A stretch of DNA of 64,000 nucleotides from Megalobrama amblycephala (Eukaryota > Chordata > Actinopteri > Cypriniformes > Xenocyprididae): contig NC_063044.1 of NCBI RefSeq assembly GCF_018812025.1, positions 71,712,176 to 71,776,175 on the forward strand, read 5' to 3'. Position numbers and translations under genes: made by a program. The notes beneath the pieces are model-generated. The model saw nothing but the letters and a program-made list of their open reading frames with translations. It was not told the DNA's origin and did not search any database. Below, in pieces: positions 1 to 10,670 of the stretch (position 1 is the stretch's first letter; every line of letters starts with the position of its first letter).

Positions 1-637
1 GAAAACATGAACACATCACACCAGTCCTCAGGTCCTTGCACTGGCTTCCAGTTGCATTTAGAATTGATTTTAAAGTACTGCTACTCGTTTATAAATCACT
101 CAATGGCCTAGGACCCCAATACATTGCAGATATGCTCATAGAATATAAACCTAACAGATCACTCAGATCATCAGGATCAACACACTTAAAAATACCAAGG
201 GTTCACTCAAAGCAAGGAGAGTCTGCTTTTAGCTGTTATGCCAGCCGCAGCTGGAACCAGCTTCCAGAAGAGATCAGGTGTGCTCCTACAGTAGCCACAT
301 TTAAATCCAGACTCAAAACACATCTTTTTATCTATGCATTTGCTGATTGAGCACTGTGCTATGTCCGAACTGTTTGCACTTTATTTTATACGTATTATCT
401 TTTTATTCTTTAAATTCCTTTTCCTGTTTTTATTTCATTTTTAATGTATTTTATATCTTTTATGTATCATCTTGATTCTGACTTTTAATGCATTTTAAAT
501 ATTGTGGTAAAATTCTCTGTTTTTACTGTTATTTCTATTCCTTATGTTCTATTTTTATTATTATTCTTTATGTAAAGCACTTTGAATTACCATTGTGTAT
601 GAAATGTGCTATACAAATAAAATTGCCTTGCCTTGCC
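1..637 (+). mobile_element. L2-clade LINE, 3' end (copy A; RT C-terminus plus 3' UTR)
   Basis: The open frame up to position 350 encodes the last part of a LINE reverse transcriptase, including the LHWLPV, FKVLLLVYKSLNG and WNQLPEEIR blocks that end fish L2 ORF2 proteins. An AT-rich 3' UTR follows and stops in a short TTGCC tandem repeat, the usual L2 3' terminus. The window begins inside the element. The same bases recur at 49,074-49,710 as the end of a nearly complete L2, so the missing 5' part presumably lies just left of the window. I saw no base difference between the two copies. Confidence 0.85.
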
Positions 638-649
638 TAAAGAAGTTAA

Positions 650-980
650 AGGGATAGTTCACCCAAAAATAATTTTAATTTTAGTCATCATTTACTCACC
701 CTCAGGTTGTTTCAAACATGTATTCATTTCTTTGTTCTGTTGAACACAAAGAAAGATTTTTTGAAGAATGTGTTAAACTGAACAGTTCTGGGGCACCATT
801 GACTTCCATAGTATTTTTTTTTTTCTACTATAGAAGTCAATGGTGCCCCAAAGCAGCCTGGTTACAAACTTTCTTCAAAATATCTTCCTTTGGGTTCAAC
901 AGAACAAAGAAATGAATACATGTTTGAAACAACCTGAGGGTGAGTAAATGATGATTGAATTCTCATTTTTGAACGAGCTC
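650..980. mobile_element. Palindromic TTAA-bounded MITE (copy A)
   Basis: The element is bounded by TTAA at 646-649 and 981-984. It opens with AGGGATAGTTCACCCAAAAA, and its right end is a decayed reverse complement. Most of it folds on itself: the segment around 785-815 is complementary to 826-855, and the outer arms at about 690-740 match 910-955. It has no credible coding region. The TTAA target is typical of piggyBac/Kolobok-type non-autonomous elements, but I cannot place the family. Another end of the same type lies near 20,770-20,834. Confidence 0.7.
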
Positions 981-1250
981 TTAATGCATTATAGTCCTTC
1001 ACGTCTATTGCAATCTCAGAACTCCTTCCTTCCCTTTCCTTTCCCTATGTATGGATAAAACGTTATCAAAATTATTCCAGTTCGCATAGCTCCGTGGACA
1101 CAACTCATTTTTCTGTATTACCAGACAAGTAATTTGGCAAATATCACTTCTTTTTTTTTTTTTTTTTAAGACCAAGCTTCTGCACACATACATACTCAAA
1201 CACGCAAACCTATAGACTAAACATGTATATGAACGGCAAGAATGCATTAA

Positions 1251-3123
1251 AGGGTAACACTTTACAATAACAGTACATGAATAACCATGAACTAATACCT
1301 AAATTAATAGTTACTTCAACATGAACTCATGATTAGTTAAGATATTAACTAATGAAGAGTGATCCTTAACTACGACAGGAGTCATAAGGATTCATGCATG
1401 AAAACAGAAGCCTTAACTACGCGTTAATACATGTTTGATAATTAATTGATTAATTAACATTTAGGGGTAAACTAAATAAATCAGCCTCCATAAGAGTAAA
1501 CAAGAAGTACTCTGAATTTGAATTAAACGTGATTTAATACTGTCATAATTTACACTGTAATATCATAATCTGCCATCTGCAGCTTTGTGACAAATAATTG
1601 CAATGACACATGATTATTTAGCCATTAATTACATAGATCTGTCTAATCAAATGTGGAAAATAGACTAACTACCACTAATAAATTTAATTTGATCTAAACT
1701 GTTTTCTGATTTTTATAGTTCATTTATATTTAGTCATAGCTAAATAGTCATAGTTTATTCCCGGAACTAAAGTATGTAGGGTTTGTTTCTGGCGGGACAC
1801 TCATTAGTGGCGCATGCTAGGTGTTCTCTTGGCGTGTTTGTTGTGTTGCTGGCATTTTAAACTAATAAATGTTGACTGCTTTGGTAAGCCGAATTCATAA
1901 TTAAAGACATATTTACATGTATGTTTTATTGGGATTTTCAGGAGGTTATGTGCAGTTATTAACTGTATTTGTATTTTTGTCGTTTAAATGTATATGCTTT
2001 GATTAGCATTAGCTTGTGGACGCGTGCGATTTTACATGTAAATGTGCCTTATGTGTGTCTTTACAGGTATGTTTATGGCTTGCTTTCAAGTCCATATATG
2101 TTTAATTATATAAATAAAAATAAAATACAAATACTTTTTATTTTAGTTTTTTTGTACTGGGGTGTAAAGGAATAAGGATGGCACTCTATAGTGTTTATTC
2201 ATATATTAGTTAATGATGTGTGATATGTGCATCATGTCATGACTTTACTTGAGGGGGCACAATCATAATTAACTCATTATTAACTAAGCATATACTAACA
2301 TCAACTAATGGTTTGTTAATGTATACTTGTGTCATGACTTTACTTGAGGGGGCACAATCATAATTAATTCACTGTTAACTACTTACCAAATTCAGCTCAT
2401 GATTGTCATTAACTTACTATCAAATACACATGTACTAACACAACTATATAAGTATTCAGCCCAGTTAAGTGATGTTGTGTGACTTTTCAAAAAGTCAGAG
2501 AATGGAGGTACAGTATGATCACGGCCTGCGTCTGGATGGAGAGTGATCTTCTGAATCTGATCCCAGCAAACGTTCCCTGACCTTAGTTCATGTTTCCTGT
2601 TTGGTTATTTTTTTGGGAACCGATTCCTCAGGAACTGATGTAAGTCACAGTAGTTTAGTTTGATAGGAAAGAATATCACAAAACAGATTAAGACCTTTTA
2701 AGATAAATAGTGTATTTAGTATTTTATATGTTTGATAGGGAGGGTCAGTGAAAATAATGGCAAACTAATCCTGTGCCTTTCAATAATGTTTATAATGAAG
2801 CTGCTGATGTCAGTAGTTTAAATTCTGACAATAATAAATTGTTTAAATTTATTTCAAAGTCCAAATATGTATTATTCCTTCTTATAGAGACTGTTTGATT
2901 TAGTTTACCCTAAATGTTAATTAATGCATTAATTATTAAACATGTATTAACGCGTAGTTAAGGCTTCTGTTTTCATGCATGAATCCCTATGACTCCTGTC
3001 GTAGTTAAGGATCACGCTTCATTAGTTCATATCTTAACTAATCTTGAGTTCATGTTGAAGTAACTATTAACTCAGGTATTAGTTCATGGTTATTCATGTA
3101 CTGTTATTGTAAAGTGTTACCCA
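1251..3123. mobile_element. 1.9-kb non-autonomous DNA transposon with about 240-bp terminal inverted repeats (copy A)
   Basis: TTAA flanks both ends (1247-1250 and 3124-3127). The ends, GGGTAACACTTTACAATAAC and its complement, open inverted repeats of about 240 bp (1251-1485 against 2885-3123) with few mismatches. The interior is AT-rich and has no transposase. It contains two direct copies of a segment starting CATGACTTTACTTGAGG, at about 2235 and 2332. Use of a TTAA target suggests mobilisation in trans by a piggyBac- or Kolobok-like enzyme; this is inferred from the ends only. The short ORF at 1969-2175 is not conserved-looking and is left uncalled. Confidence 0.8.
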
Positions 3124-3129
3124 TTAAAG

Positions 3130-3322
3130 GTATTCGGTTTCAGTAGGAAAGGTGTCATTTAAGCGCCCCCTAACATAATAATTAACAATTTTTACAACGG
3201 AAGTGATTCAATCAAAAACCTACTTCAGCTTGATAATAATTTTCCTATTGTCACTGTGAAGCTGCTTTGAAACAATATGAATTGTGAAAAGCTCTATATA
3301 AATGAAGATGACTTGACTTGAC
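3130..3322 (+). repeat. Short LINE/SINE-type 3' tail ending in GACTT repeats (copy A)
   Basis: The block reads ...GAAGCTGCTTTGAAAC..., then CTCTATATAAATGAAGATG, then tandem GACTT units. This terminal structure is shared with fish L2 elements and with SINEs that borrow L2 tails. The same tail appears at 24,715-24,758, and a weaker relative lies at 19,985-20,062. No coding sequence is present. Confidence 0.55.
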
Positions 3323-3682
3323 TTTGTCACCATCTCTGTTTGAAACCTGCAGTTGCACTGATTTGCGGAATTATCTTTACGTGGGATGTGCTTTGGCACG
3401 GCTCCTCAGCGTGGATGAATCTTCCGAGCAGGGAGGAGAAATAAACAGAGCTTGAAGGTCCTTGATTTATTGTAAAACTTTTTTCAGTTGGGCAGAACAA
3501 AAGCGGATGACATGTTACTTATTCAGATGACATTTTCTGGTGAAACTTCTTATTTTGAACATATATAAAAGATGTAGCCTCTGATATTACTATGTACAGT
3601 GAAGATCCACACTGGTGCATTGACTGACAGCCCCATCACATAGCTGCAGCTGCACCTCAAAACATTAGTTGCTCCTGGGAGG

Positions 3683-4131
3683 GTGAAGGCTATCTTCCAC
3701 CCTATATCTGGCTACATGCCCTCTAATGTGCCTAGATCTACCGTTCTTCATGACTTTCATACTCTACAGCATGTATTGGCAGAAGGGGAGGGACTTCATT
3801 TACTCTGCCCTGTTCAGTTTTATGTTCAAAGATCTTCTCGCTGGAGGAAATCAGATCCTCAGGATCCCCGGCCTCCAAGCAGACAATTAGCAACTGGATT
3901 GTCGAGGCAATTTCTTTGGCTGGCCAGGTGTACAGTGTGCCCTCACTGCATACTTTCATGAGATTTTATAGTTTGCATCCTAAGCTGTGCCTGGACAGTT
4001 TCACACTAGGACAGACAACACTTGGCATGGCGCCTTGGGCACTGCATTGCCCAAAGTGTTATCATGATGATGCAGGTGAGTTCCCTAAAAAGGGAACGTC
4101 TTGGGTTACGACTGTATCCCTTATTCCCTGA
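3683..4131 (+). pseudogene. Decayed DIRS-type tyrosine recombinase fragment (copy A)
   Basis: Two overlapping plus-strand frames together resemble the C-terminal part of a fish DIRS tyrosine recombinase. One carries LHLLCPVQFYVQRSSRWRKS (3783-3850). The other carries the downstream block SNWIVEAISLA, then SVPSLHTFMRFYSL. The frame changes near 3870, and the HxxR catalytic block cannot be read, so it is inactive. A DIRS-like terminal motif with complementary GTTCCC/GGGAAC runs follows at about 4080-4140. No RT or gag is attached on this side. Confidence 0.6.
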
Positions 4132-4328
4132 GAAGAGATTGAGATGCTGCATCCCTTTGCTATGCCTTCGTATACCTTTTCAACCTTTTAGAAGCTGACC
4201 AGGATTGGTCTAGTTTCACATGTTTCAGATACTTGCACGCTGAGGGTGTTCCCCAAACTGTCAATTCACTGTCCTGTTCCCTTCTCAAGGAACAAAAGTT
4301 ACAGACATAACACGAGTCATTTTCTCAC

Positions 4329-4666
4329 CTGAATACTTGAGCGTGTATCTGACTGAGGTCTTGAGTTGATTTTTGAGAGTAAGCTGACATCTCCACTCTC
4401 TGTTGTCATCTTCATTCAGGAGTGTTGTAGTCAGAGTGATGATACAGAGATCTGATGAGAATAATATCTGATATCTGGAGTCTGTCTTCAGATCAACACC
4501 AGCCTGATTCACCCACAACAGCTGAAGTCCCTCAAAACGAACCCAAAATCACAGGAGAATCCAAAATATGAATACAACTGACAGGAGAGAGTCACAGAGC
4601 GACCTGGACTGATCTCAGTCTGTGAGGATGATGAAGATGAAGATGATGATGATGGAGACACTGAAA
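4329..4666 (-). pseudogene. IgSF receptor exon 3 (second Ig domain), copy A, frameshifted
   Basis: This exon encodes the membrane-proximal Ig domain of the copy A receptor. The acceptor follows TTGTGTTCAG, and the donor TCAG|GTGAG leaves phase 1, matching its neighbours. The domain starts with a Ser-rich run, then has VTLSC (first Cys), WVNQAGVDL (core Trp) and DNREWRCQLTL (second Cys, without the usual D-x-G-x-Y-x-C). Compared with copy B, one base is missing near 4548, just after the SCD residues. The N-terminal third is therefore out of frame with the rest: 338 bp here, 339 bp in copy B. Copy A would be truncated in this exon unless the base is a sequencing error. Downstream exons lie left of the window. 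Confidence 0.8.
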
Positions 4667-4804
4667 CTGAACACAAGACACAGATGCTTCAGTAATCATG
4701 TAAGATTAAAGACAAATACAGTGGTGTGAAAAAGTGCTGTTTTTTTTTTTTTTTTTTGTCACACTTTTAGAGCCCGGTACGTCACACAGGAGAAAAAAAA
4801 AAAC

Positions 4805-4940
4805 AATCCGTGCCGATGGTTTTGCAATCCGTTCCCTCAGTTTATAAACCGTGCTCATGAATTCTTAAACTGTTCCATCGGTTTAACAAATTGTGCCCAC
4901 GGAATAATAAACCCACAAATTTCAAATCCGTGCGCTCACA
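4805..4940 (+). repeat. 21-bp degenerate tandem array, left arm part 1
   Basis: About six consecutive units keep a 21-bp step: AATCCGTGCCG, AATCCGTTCCC, AACCGTGCTCA, AACTGTTCCAT and AATTGTGCCCA openings each begin 21 bases after the last. A unit generally reads A-A-T-C-C-G-T-K-C-C-C-A-C, a purine pair, then a T-rich stretch. The array stops abruptly at about 4940, where a 256-bp non-array segment begins. Confidence 0.75.
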
Positions 4941-5197
4941 CACACATTCTGCTGCAGATGGCTGTGTAATCCATCAGAATGTCACGGGAGATATAAAAGG
5001 GATTGAAAAGCTCTGGCTTCTTTATTGTTTATTTATTTAAGACAGAGTCCAGAATGTCCCTCCTCTTCCCCACCCTCTCTCAAACAAAACAGATGAGCGA
5101 ATCTCACAAATAATGCCAAGAAATATTTTTACCCCAAAAACCAAAAGATAAATTCAATGCAAAAATGTATTTTGTTTTAAAGAAATTTAACCATGTA

Positions 5198-5410
5198 AAC
5201 CGTGCTCACAAATTCTTAAACTGTTCCCTCGGTTTAACAAATCGTGCCCACGGATTAATAAACCGTACCCACAAATTTCAAATCCGTGCTCTCAGATTTT
5301 GCAAACTGTAGCCTCAGTTTTTAAATCCGTTCCCACAAATTCATAATCCGTGCGCATGCTTTCACAATCCTTTCCCACGGGTTTGCAAAAACTGTACTCA
5401 CAGATTCATT
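5198..5410 (+). repeat. 21-bp degenerate tandem array, left arm part 2
   Basis: Around ten units continue the 21-bp rhythm and end at the sequence ACTCACAGATTC. The first units here repeat those already present at about 4847-4935, so part of the arm is duplicated on both sides of the intervening segment 4941-5197. Several units keep exactly the same order as in the right arm read on the opposite strand. Confidence 0.75.
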
Positions 5411-5435
5411 TTAGAAGAAGAACAGCAAACTACCC

Positions 5436-5824
5436 CAGGTGAAAAAATACTATCGTAAATATTATAGTGTTTTTGAACCATACTATAGTAAATTGTAGTA
5501 TACTGCATATATTATAATATTTACAACACTTTGTTAATGAATGCTACAGCATACTGTAGTATTAACTATAGTGAACTCATAAACTGTCATAAATACTGTA
5601 GTATACTTTAGTTTTTACTGCAGTAAACTGTAGTGTATATTGTAGTATAACATACCCTAAAGTTGTAGAAAATATTGGGTAAAGTAATTTGTTTATATTA
5701 CTAGTGGTTATATTATCACAGCAACTATAGAATTTCCACAATAAATTAATTCAGGTACTTTACTATATATGGTTCAAAAACACTGTAGTATTTACAATAA
5801 ATTACTATAGTATTTTTTCACCTG
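5436..5824. mobile_element. Small MITE with CAGGTGAAAAAATACTAT ends (copy A)
   Basis: The first about 75 bp (CAGGTGAAAAAATACTATCG, then GTGTTTTTGAACCATA) are the reverse complement of the last about 75 bp, which end in CACCTG. The interior repeats TACTGTAGTA-like palindromic words. It lies inside the 21-bp-array element and has no coding sequence. An identical copy sits at 54,459-54,847. Confidence 0.65.
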
Positions 5825-6510
5825 GGCCAGGTACGCCTTAACAAATCTTTGTTTTATTGTGTATTATTCATCAAATTATATTAACTGCAGTGATTCTCTA
5901 TCAACGGGTAGCGGAATACAATGATTTAATAAGAATTATGTGCGTCAAAATCTTGTTTATTTGTGATAATCTTAGTACTTTATTATTATTGCTAATAAAC
6001 CTGGCATTGTGTATTATGACTGACTTTTAATTTCTTTGTTCCTCTTTTCTTCTTCTAAATACATGTAGCCTAAATGCAACAATAGGCAAATAATAATAAC
6101 AATTAGTTTTTTATTGTATTTATTTTTAAATGTAGCCTATTTATTTATAAATTATTTTTTAATTTATGACTATAAATGAGTGCACTTAAGACAGTAGGTT
6201 TATCATAAAATAATTAATGAATGCTTTATTTTTAAAAATACTTTTTACAGTTTTAGAAATGTTTGTGTAGTATTCATTCTTAACATGAAGATTTGTTTTA
6301 GTGATTTTATTATACTAAGCTTTTTGCTAAGCTTTTTGCCCAAAATGGACTTTAAAAGATAAAAAATAATGGAAATTCTCAAATGAATTCTGAATGGAAG
6401 TTCAGGAAATTCTCTATTTTGTAAAATAAAGTTTATTTATTTACAATAGCCTATGCATCCCACACCTAAATAGGTGGCCTGGTTGAATTTTCTGGCAAAG
6501 ATTGCGGGGC

Positions 6511-6758
6511 CACAAATCCGTGAGTACAGATTTTACAAACCCGTGGGAATGGATTGCGAAAGCGTGCGCACGGATTATGAATTTGTGGGAATGGATTTAA
6601 AAACTGAGGGTACGGTTTGCAAAATCTGACTGCACGGATTTGAAATTTGTGGGTATTAATCTGTGGGCACAATTTGTTAAACTGAGGGAACAGTTTAAGT
6701 ATTTGTGAGCACGGTTTATAAACTGAGGGAACGGATTGCAAAACCGTCAGCACGGATT
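6511..6758 (-). repeat. 21-bp degenerate tandem array, right arm
   Basis: Read on the minus strand, this arm runs from the terminal poly(A) inward as about twelve units stepping by 21 bp, in the same unit order as the left arm. One unit has lost about 6-7 bases, at ATTTGTGGGT. Together with the left arm it makes a terminal inverted repeat of about 250 bp built from tandem units. Confidence 0.75.
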
Positions 6759-7322
6759 TTTTTTTTTTTTTTTCTCCTGTAGGTGACGTGCCGGGCTCCA
6801 TACACTTTAATGTTTCAGATCATCAAACAAATTTAAATATGAATCAAAGATAACACAAGTAAACACAACATGCAGTTTTTAAATTAAGGTTTTTATCATG
6901 AAGGAAAAACAAAATCCAAACCCACATGGCCCTGTGTGAAAAAGTGCTTGACCCCGCTGTTAAGACATACCTTAACTGTGGTTTATCACACCTGAGTTCA
7001 GTTTCTTTAGCCACACCCAGACCTGATTACTGCCACACCTGTTCACGATCAAGAAATCACTTAAATAGGACCTGCCTGACAAAGTGAAGTACAAACCCGA
7101 TTCCAAAAAAGTTGGGACACTGTACAAATTGTGAATAAAAACAGAATGCAATGATGTGGAAGTTTCAGACTTCAATATTTTATTCAGAATACAACATAGA
7201 TGACATATCAAATGTTTAAACTGAGTATCATTTTGTATCATGTATCATTTTAAGGGAAAAACAAGTTGATTTTAAATTTCATGGCATCAACACATCTCAA
7301 AAAAGTTGGGACAAGGCCATGT

Positions 7323-8333
7323 TTACCACTGTGTGGCATCCCCTCTTCTTTTTGCAAACGTCTGGGGACTGAGGAGACAAGTTGCTCAAGTTTAGGAATA
7401 GGAATGTTGTCCCATTCTTGTCTAATACAGGCTTCTAGTTGCTCAACTGTCTTAGGTCTTCTTTGTCACATCTTCCTCTTTATGATGCACCAAATGTTTT
7501 CTATGGGTGAAAGATCTGGACTGCAGGCTGGCCATTTCAGTACCCGGATCCTTCTTCTACGCAGCCATGATGTTGTAATTGATGCAGTATGTGGTCTGGC
7601 ATTGTCATGTTGGAAAATGCAAGGTCTTCCCTGAAAGAGACGACGTCTGGATGGGAGCATATGTTGTTCTAGAACTTGGATATACCTTTCAGCATTGATG
7701 GTGCCTTTCCAGATGTGTAAGCTGCCCATGCCACACGCACTCATGCAACCCCATACCATCAGAGATGCAGACTTCTGAACTGAGCGCTGATAACAACTTG
7801 GGTTGTCCTTGGCCTCTTTAGTGTGGATGACATGGTGTCCCAGTTTTCCAAAAAGAACTTCAAATTTTGATTCGTCTGACCACAGAACAGTTTTCCACTT
7901 TGCCACAGTCCATTTTAAATGAGCCTTGATCCAGAGAAAACGCCTGCGCTTCTGGATCATGTTTAGATATGGCTTCTTTTTTGACCTATAGAGTTTTAGC
8001 CAGCAAGGGCAAATGGCACGGTGGATTGTGTTCACCGACAATGTTTTCTGGAAGTATTCCTGAGCCCATGTTGTGATTTCCATTACAGTAGCATTCCTGT
8101 ATGTGATGCAGTGCCGTCTAAGGGCCCGAAGATCACGGGCATCCAGTATGGTTTTCCGGCCTTGACCCTTACGCACAGAGATTGTTCCAGATTCTCTGAA
8201 TCTTTGGATGATATTATGCACTGTAGATGATGATAACTTCAAACTCTGCAATTTTTCTCTGAGAAACTCCTTTCTGATATTGCTCCACTATTTTTGGCCG
8301 CAGCATTGGGGGAATTGGTGATCCTCTGCCCAT
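7323..8333 (-). pseudogene. Tc1-like DD34E transposase, broken (copy A)
   Basis: The frame starts MGRGSPIPPMLRPKIVEQYQ at 8333, with an N-terminal helix-turn-helix (STVHNIIQRFRESG). The DDE catalytic core shows WSDESKFEVLFG (D), FQHDNARPHT (D) and SPDLSPIENIW (E), with 34 residues between the last two acids. Defects relative to the sister at 25,231 and to copy B: a two-base deletion near 8250 just after RKIA, a TGA replacing Arg after IIKRKM (near 7464), and about 10 bases missing near 7350. It cannot make a full enzyme, which is normally about 340 residues. Confidence 0.85.
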
Positions 8334-8557
8334 CTTGACTTCTGAGAGACACTGCCACTCTGAGAGGCTCTTTTTATACCCAATCATGTTGCAACTAATA
8401 AGTTGCAAATTGGTCCTCCAGCTGTTCCTTATATGTACATTTAACTTTTCCGGCCTCTTATTGCTGCCTGTCCCAACTTTTTTGGAATGTGTAGCTCTCA
8501 TGAAATCCAAAATGGGCCCATATTTGGCATGACATATCAAAATGTCTCACTTTCAAC

Positions 8558-10049
8558 CAGTGTTGGGCACGTTACTTTAAAAAAGTAATTAGTTATAGTT
8601 ACTAGTTACTTCTCACAAATAGTAACGGAGTTAGTAACTGAATTACATCATTATAAAAGTAACTAATTACCAGGGAAAGTAACTATTGCGTTACTTTAAA
8701 AAAAAATAAAAATATGCCAAATAAATTGAATGCCCCAATATTACATATAAGTCTAAGAATAAATTATTCTTGATGCGACTCCTGACTCATGATCCGCTCT
8801 TGCTCACGACATGAAATTTCTCTGTACTGTGTTGGTAGTCATTAAAGAAAACGTAGTTTCATATTTATTTTTAAATAGTCCTATGTTATGTTTTAAATCC
8901 ATTTATTCGATTATGAAAAGTGAACAGCGTGAGTAAAATGCATCATAAGATGCGCAAATATATCGGGAGACATGGAGTGGGTCAGACATGATTTTAAACA
9001 CTTCATTAAGTTTTGTTTTATAGAAAGCCTCTCTTTAAAGTGAATTTCGTTTTGTAAAAATTGTTTCTTAATTTTAATCAATGTTTCATCAACCAATTGC
9101 TTGGATTTAATATATAACAAGCAAATATAGCAGACAATAAAATCATGACATGGAGGCGCGGGCGCGATCGCTGGCGCGTGAACTGGAGCGCGTCTTATAG
9201 GCTAAATGAACCGAAACTCAGAGGCTGCTTGCCTCGCAGACATGAGAAATATATCTATAGAATGCTTGAAATATCTACTTTAACGAAAATGAAGTAATTA
9301 AACACGAAAAGAAAGAGGCTACTCTGATTATATAGCCTAATCCGAATGAAATGTGCGTTATCTCTCTAGGCGCGTCCATATGAGCAGATGATCAGCAATG
9401 AGAATCAGCAATGTCAACTTCATATTTGCAGCCGACACTGATTCAGAAAACATTACTTTATTAATAAACAATTAAAATGTCTCCTTGCTGTTTTTGTCAC
9501 ACTCATAATCATTACCTTTGCCGGTTCTTTATGGCAATTATGCGTGCCCTTTGAGTGCTATATAGCCTATATTATGTAAACGCTCCTTATTATGGTTTAT
9601 TCTCTCCAGTATTTAAGAAATTAAATTAATATAAATGTGATTAGTCAACTAATAGCTTAAATGAACAACTACTAGTCGACTAGAAAAAAACTCATTTCAC
9701 ATATTTTCGATCAAGCATCAAAAAGGGTATTCTGGTTTGAGCTCGCATGCTCTGACAGACACACACACAGCGCATCGTACATTATTATCAGTTTAAAATT
9801 ATATTTGTGTATGACTAACCGCAGCACACACCAGAGAAAAAAACTTTGCAGGTCCTATGGCTGAGAGAGAGCTTACTCGGATGAAAACCGCTTCAGTGAG
9901 CTCAATTATAGTAATGCAGCATTTTTTTTGTCAGTAACGCTAACGGCGTTGTAATGGGAGAAAAAGTCATTCGTTTGATTACTCGTTACTGAAAAAAGTA
10001 ACTGCGTTAGTAACGCGCGTTATTTATAACACCGTTATTCCCATCACTG
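8558..10049. mobile_element. Non-autonomous hAT transposon, copy A only
   Basis: Ends read CAGTGTTGGGCACGTTAC and, on the other strand, CAGTGATGGGAATAACG. The 8-bp target CTTTCAAC occurs at both sides (8550-8557 and 10050-10057). Copy B has a single uninterrupted CTTTCAAC at 57,591-57,598, an exact empty site. The 1,492-bp interior has no transposase; a 69-codon ORF at 8911-9120 shows nothing recognisable. An 8-bp duplication and CAGTG-type ends are characteristic of the hAT superfamily. Confidence 0.9.
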
Positions 10050-10670
10050 CTTTCAACATTTGATATGTTATCTATATTCTATTGTGAATAAAATATAAGT
10101 TTATGAGATTTATAAATTATTGCATTCCTTTTTTATTCACAGTTTGTACAGTGTCCCAACTTTTTTGGAATTGGGTTTGTAGACCAAAAGATCCTCAAAA
10201 GCTACACATCGTGTTGAGATCCATAGAAATTTGAGATTTGAGACATAGAGATTTGATTTTCCTGCTCAGACAAAAACTGAGATCAAGTGCCCTGCAATAA
10301 AGCAAAAAAACTCATCTGGAGAGAATAGCATAGCTTGCCTTCACAACATCTACAGGATTGAAAACCCTCCAATGTGGCTGAATTACAACAATTCTGCAAA
10401 GATGAGTGGGCCAAAATTCCTCCACAGCGCTGTAACAGACTCATTGCAAGTTATCTCAAATGCTTGATTGCAGTTGTTGCTGCTAAGGGTGGCCAAACCA
10501 GTTATTAGGTTTAGGGGGCAAGCACTTTTTCACACAGGGCCATGTGGGTTTGGATATTGTTTTCCCTTCATAATAAAAACCTTCATTTAAAAACTGCATG
10601 GTGTGTTTACTTGTGTTATCTTTGATTCATATTTAAATTTGTTTGATGATCTGAAACATTATTATGGGCC

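Larger units (their letters stand above)
4770..6802. mobile_element. Unclassified non-autonomous DNA element with mirror-image 21-bp arrays (copy A)
   Basis: Ends reading GAGCCCGG(T/C)ACGTCAC and a poly(A)/poly(T) run are inverted repeats of each other. The flanks read CACTTTTA on the left and CACTTTAA on the right, compatible with a slightly decayed 8-bp target duplication in the outer Tc1 repeat. Just inside each end lies an array of degenerate 21-bp units, sense on the left and antisense on the right. The centre is AT-rich and contains a further MITE. I found no transposase. The 8-bp target would fit hAT or P-like elements, but the family is unresolved. Confidence 0.65.
7092..10179 (-). 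mobile_element. Tc1-like transposon 2 with long IR/DR ends (copy A), split by a hAT element
   Basis: TA at 7090-7091 and 10180-10181 flanks terminal repeats beginning CAAACCC(G/A)ATTCCAAAAA. The AAAAAAGTTGGGACA core recurs inside each end (about 7296 and 8480), the inverted-repeat/direct-repeat layout known for Tc1-like transposase binding sites. Without the nested hAT insertion, the element would be about 1.6 kb. It carries one transposase gene on the minus strand, broken here. Confidence 0.85.

Noticed and set aside
718..915. 65-codon ORF
   Set aside because: It lies wholly within a palindromic MITE, and its open state comes from the inverted repeat.
6466..6801. 111-codon minus-strand ORF with repeating Phe/Pro/Cys pattern (also 55,489-55,824)
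   Set aside because: The periodic peptide is a read-through of the 21-bp array, since 21 is a multiple of three. There is no start context, and the transposon ends bound it.
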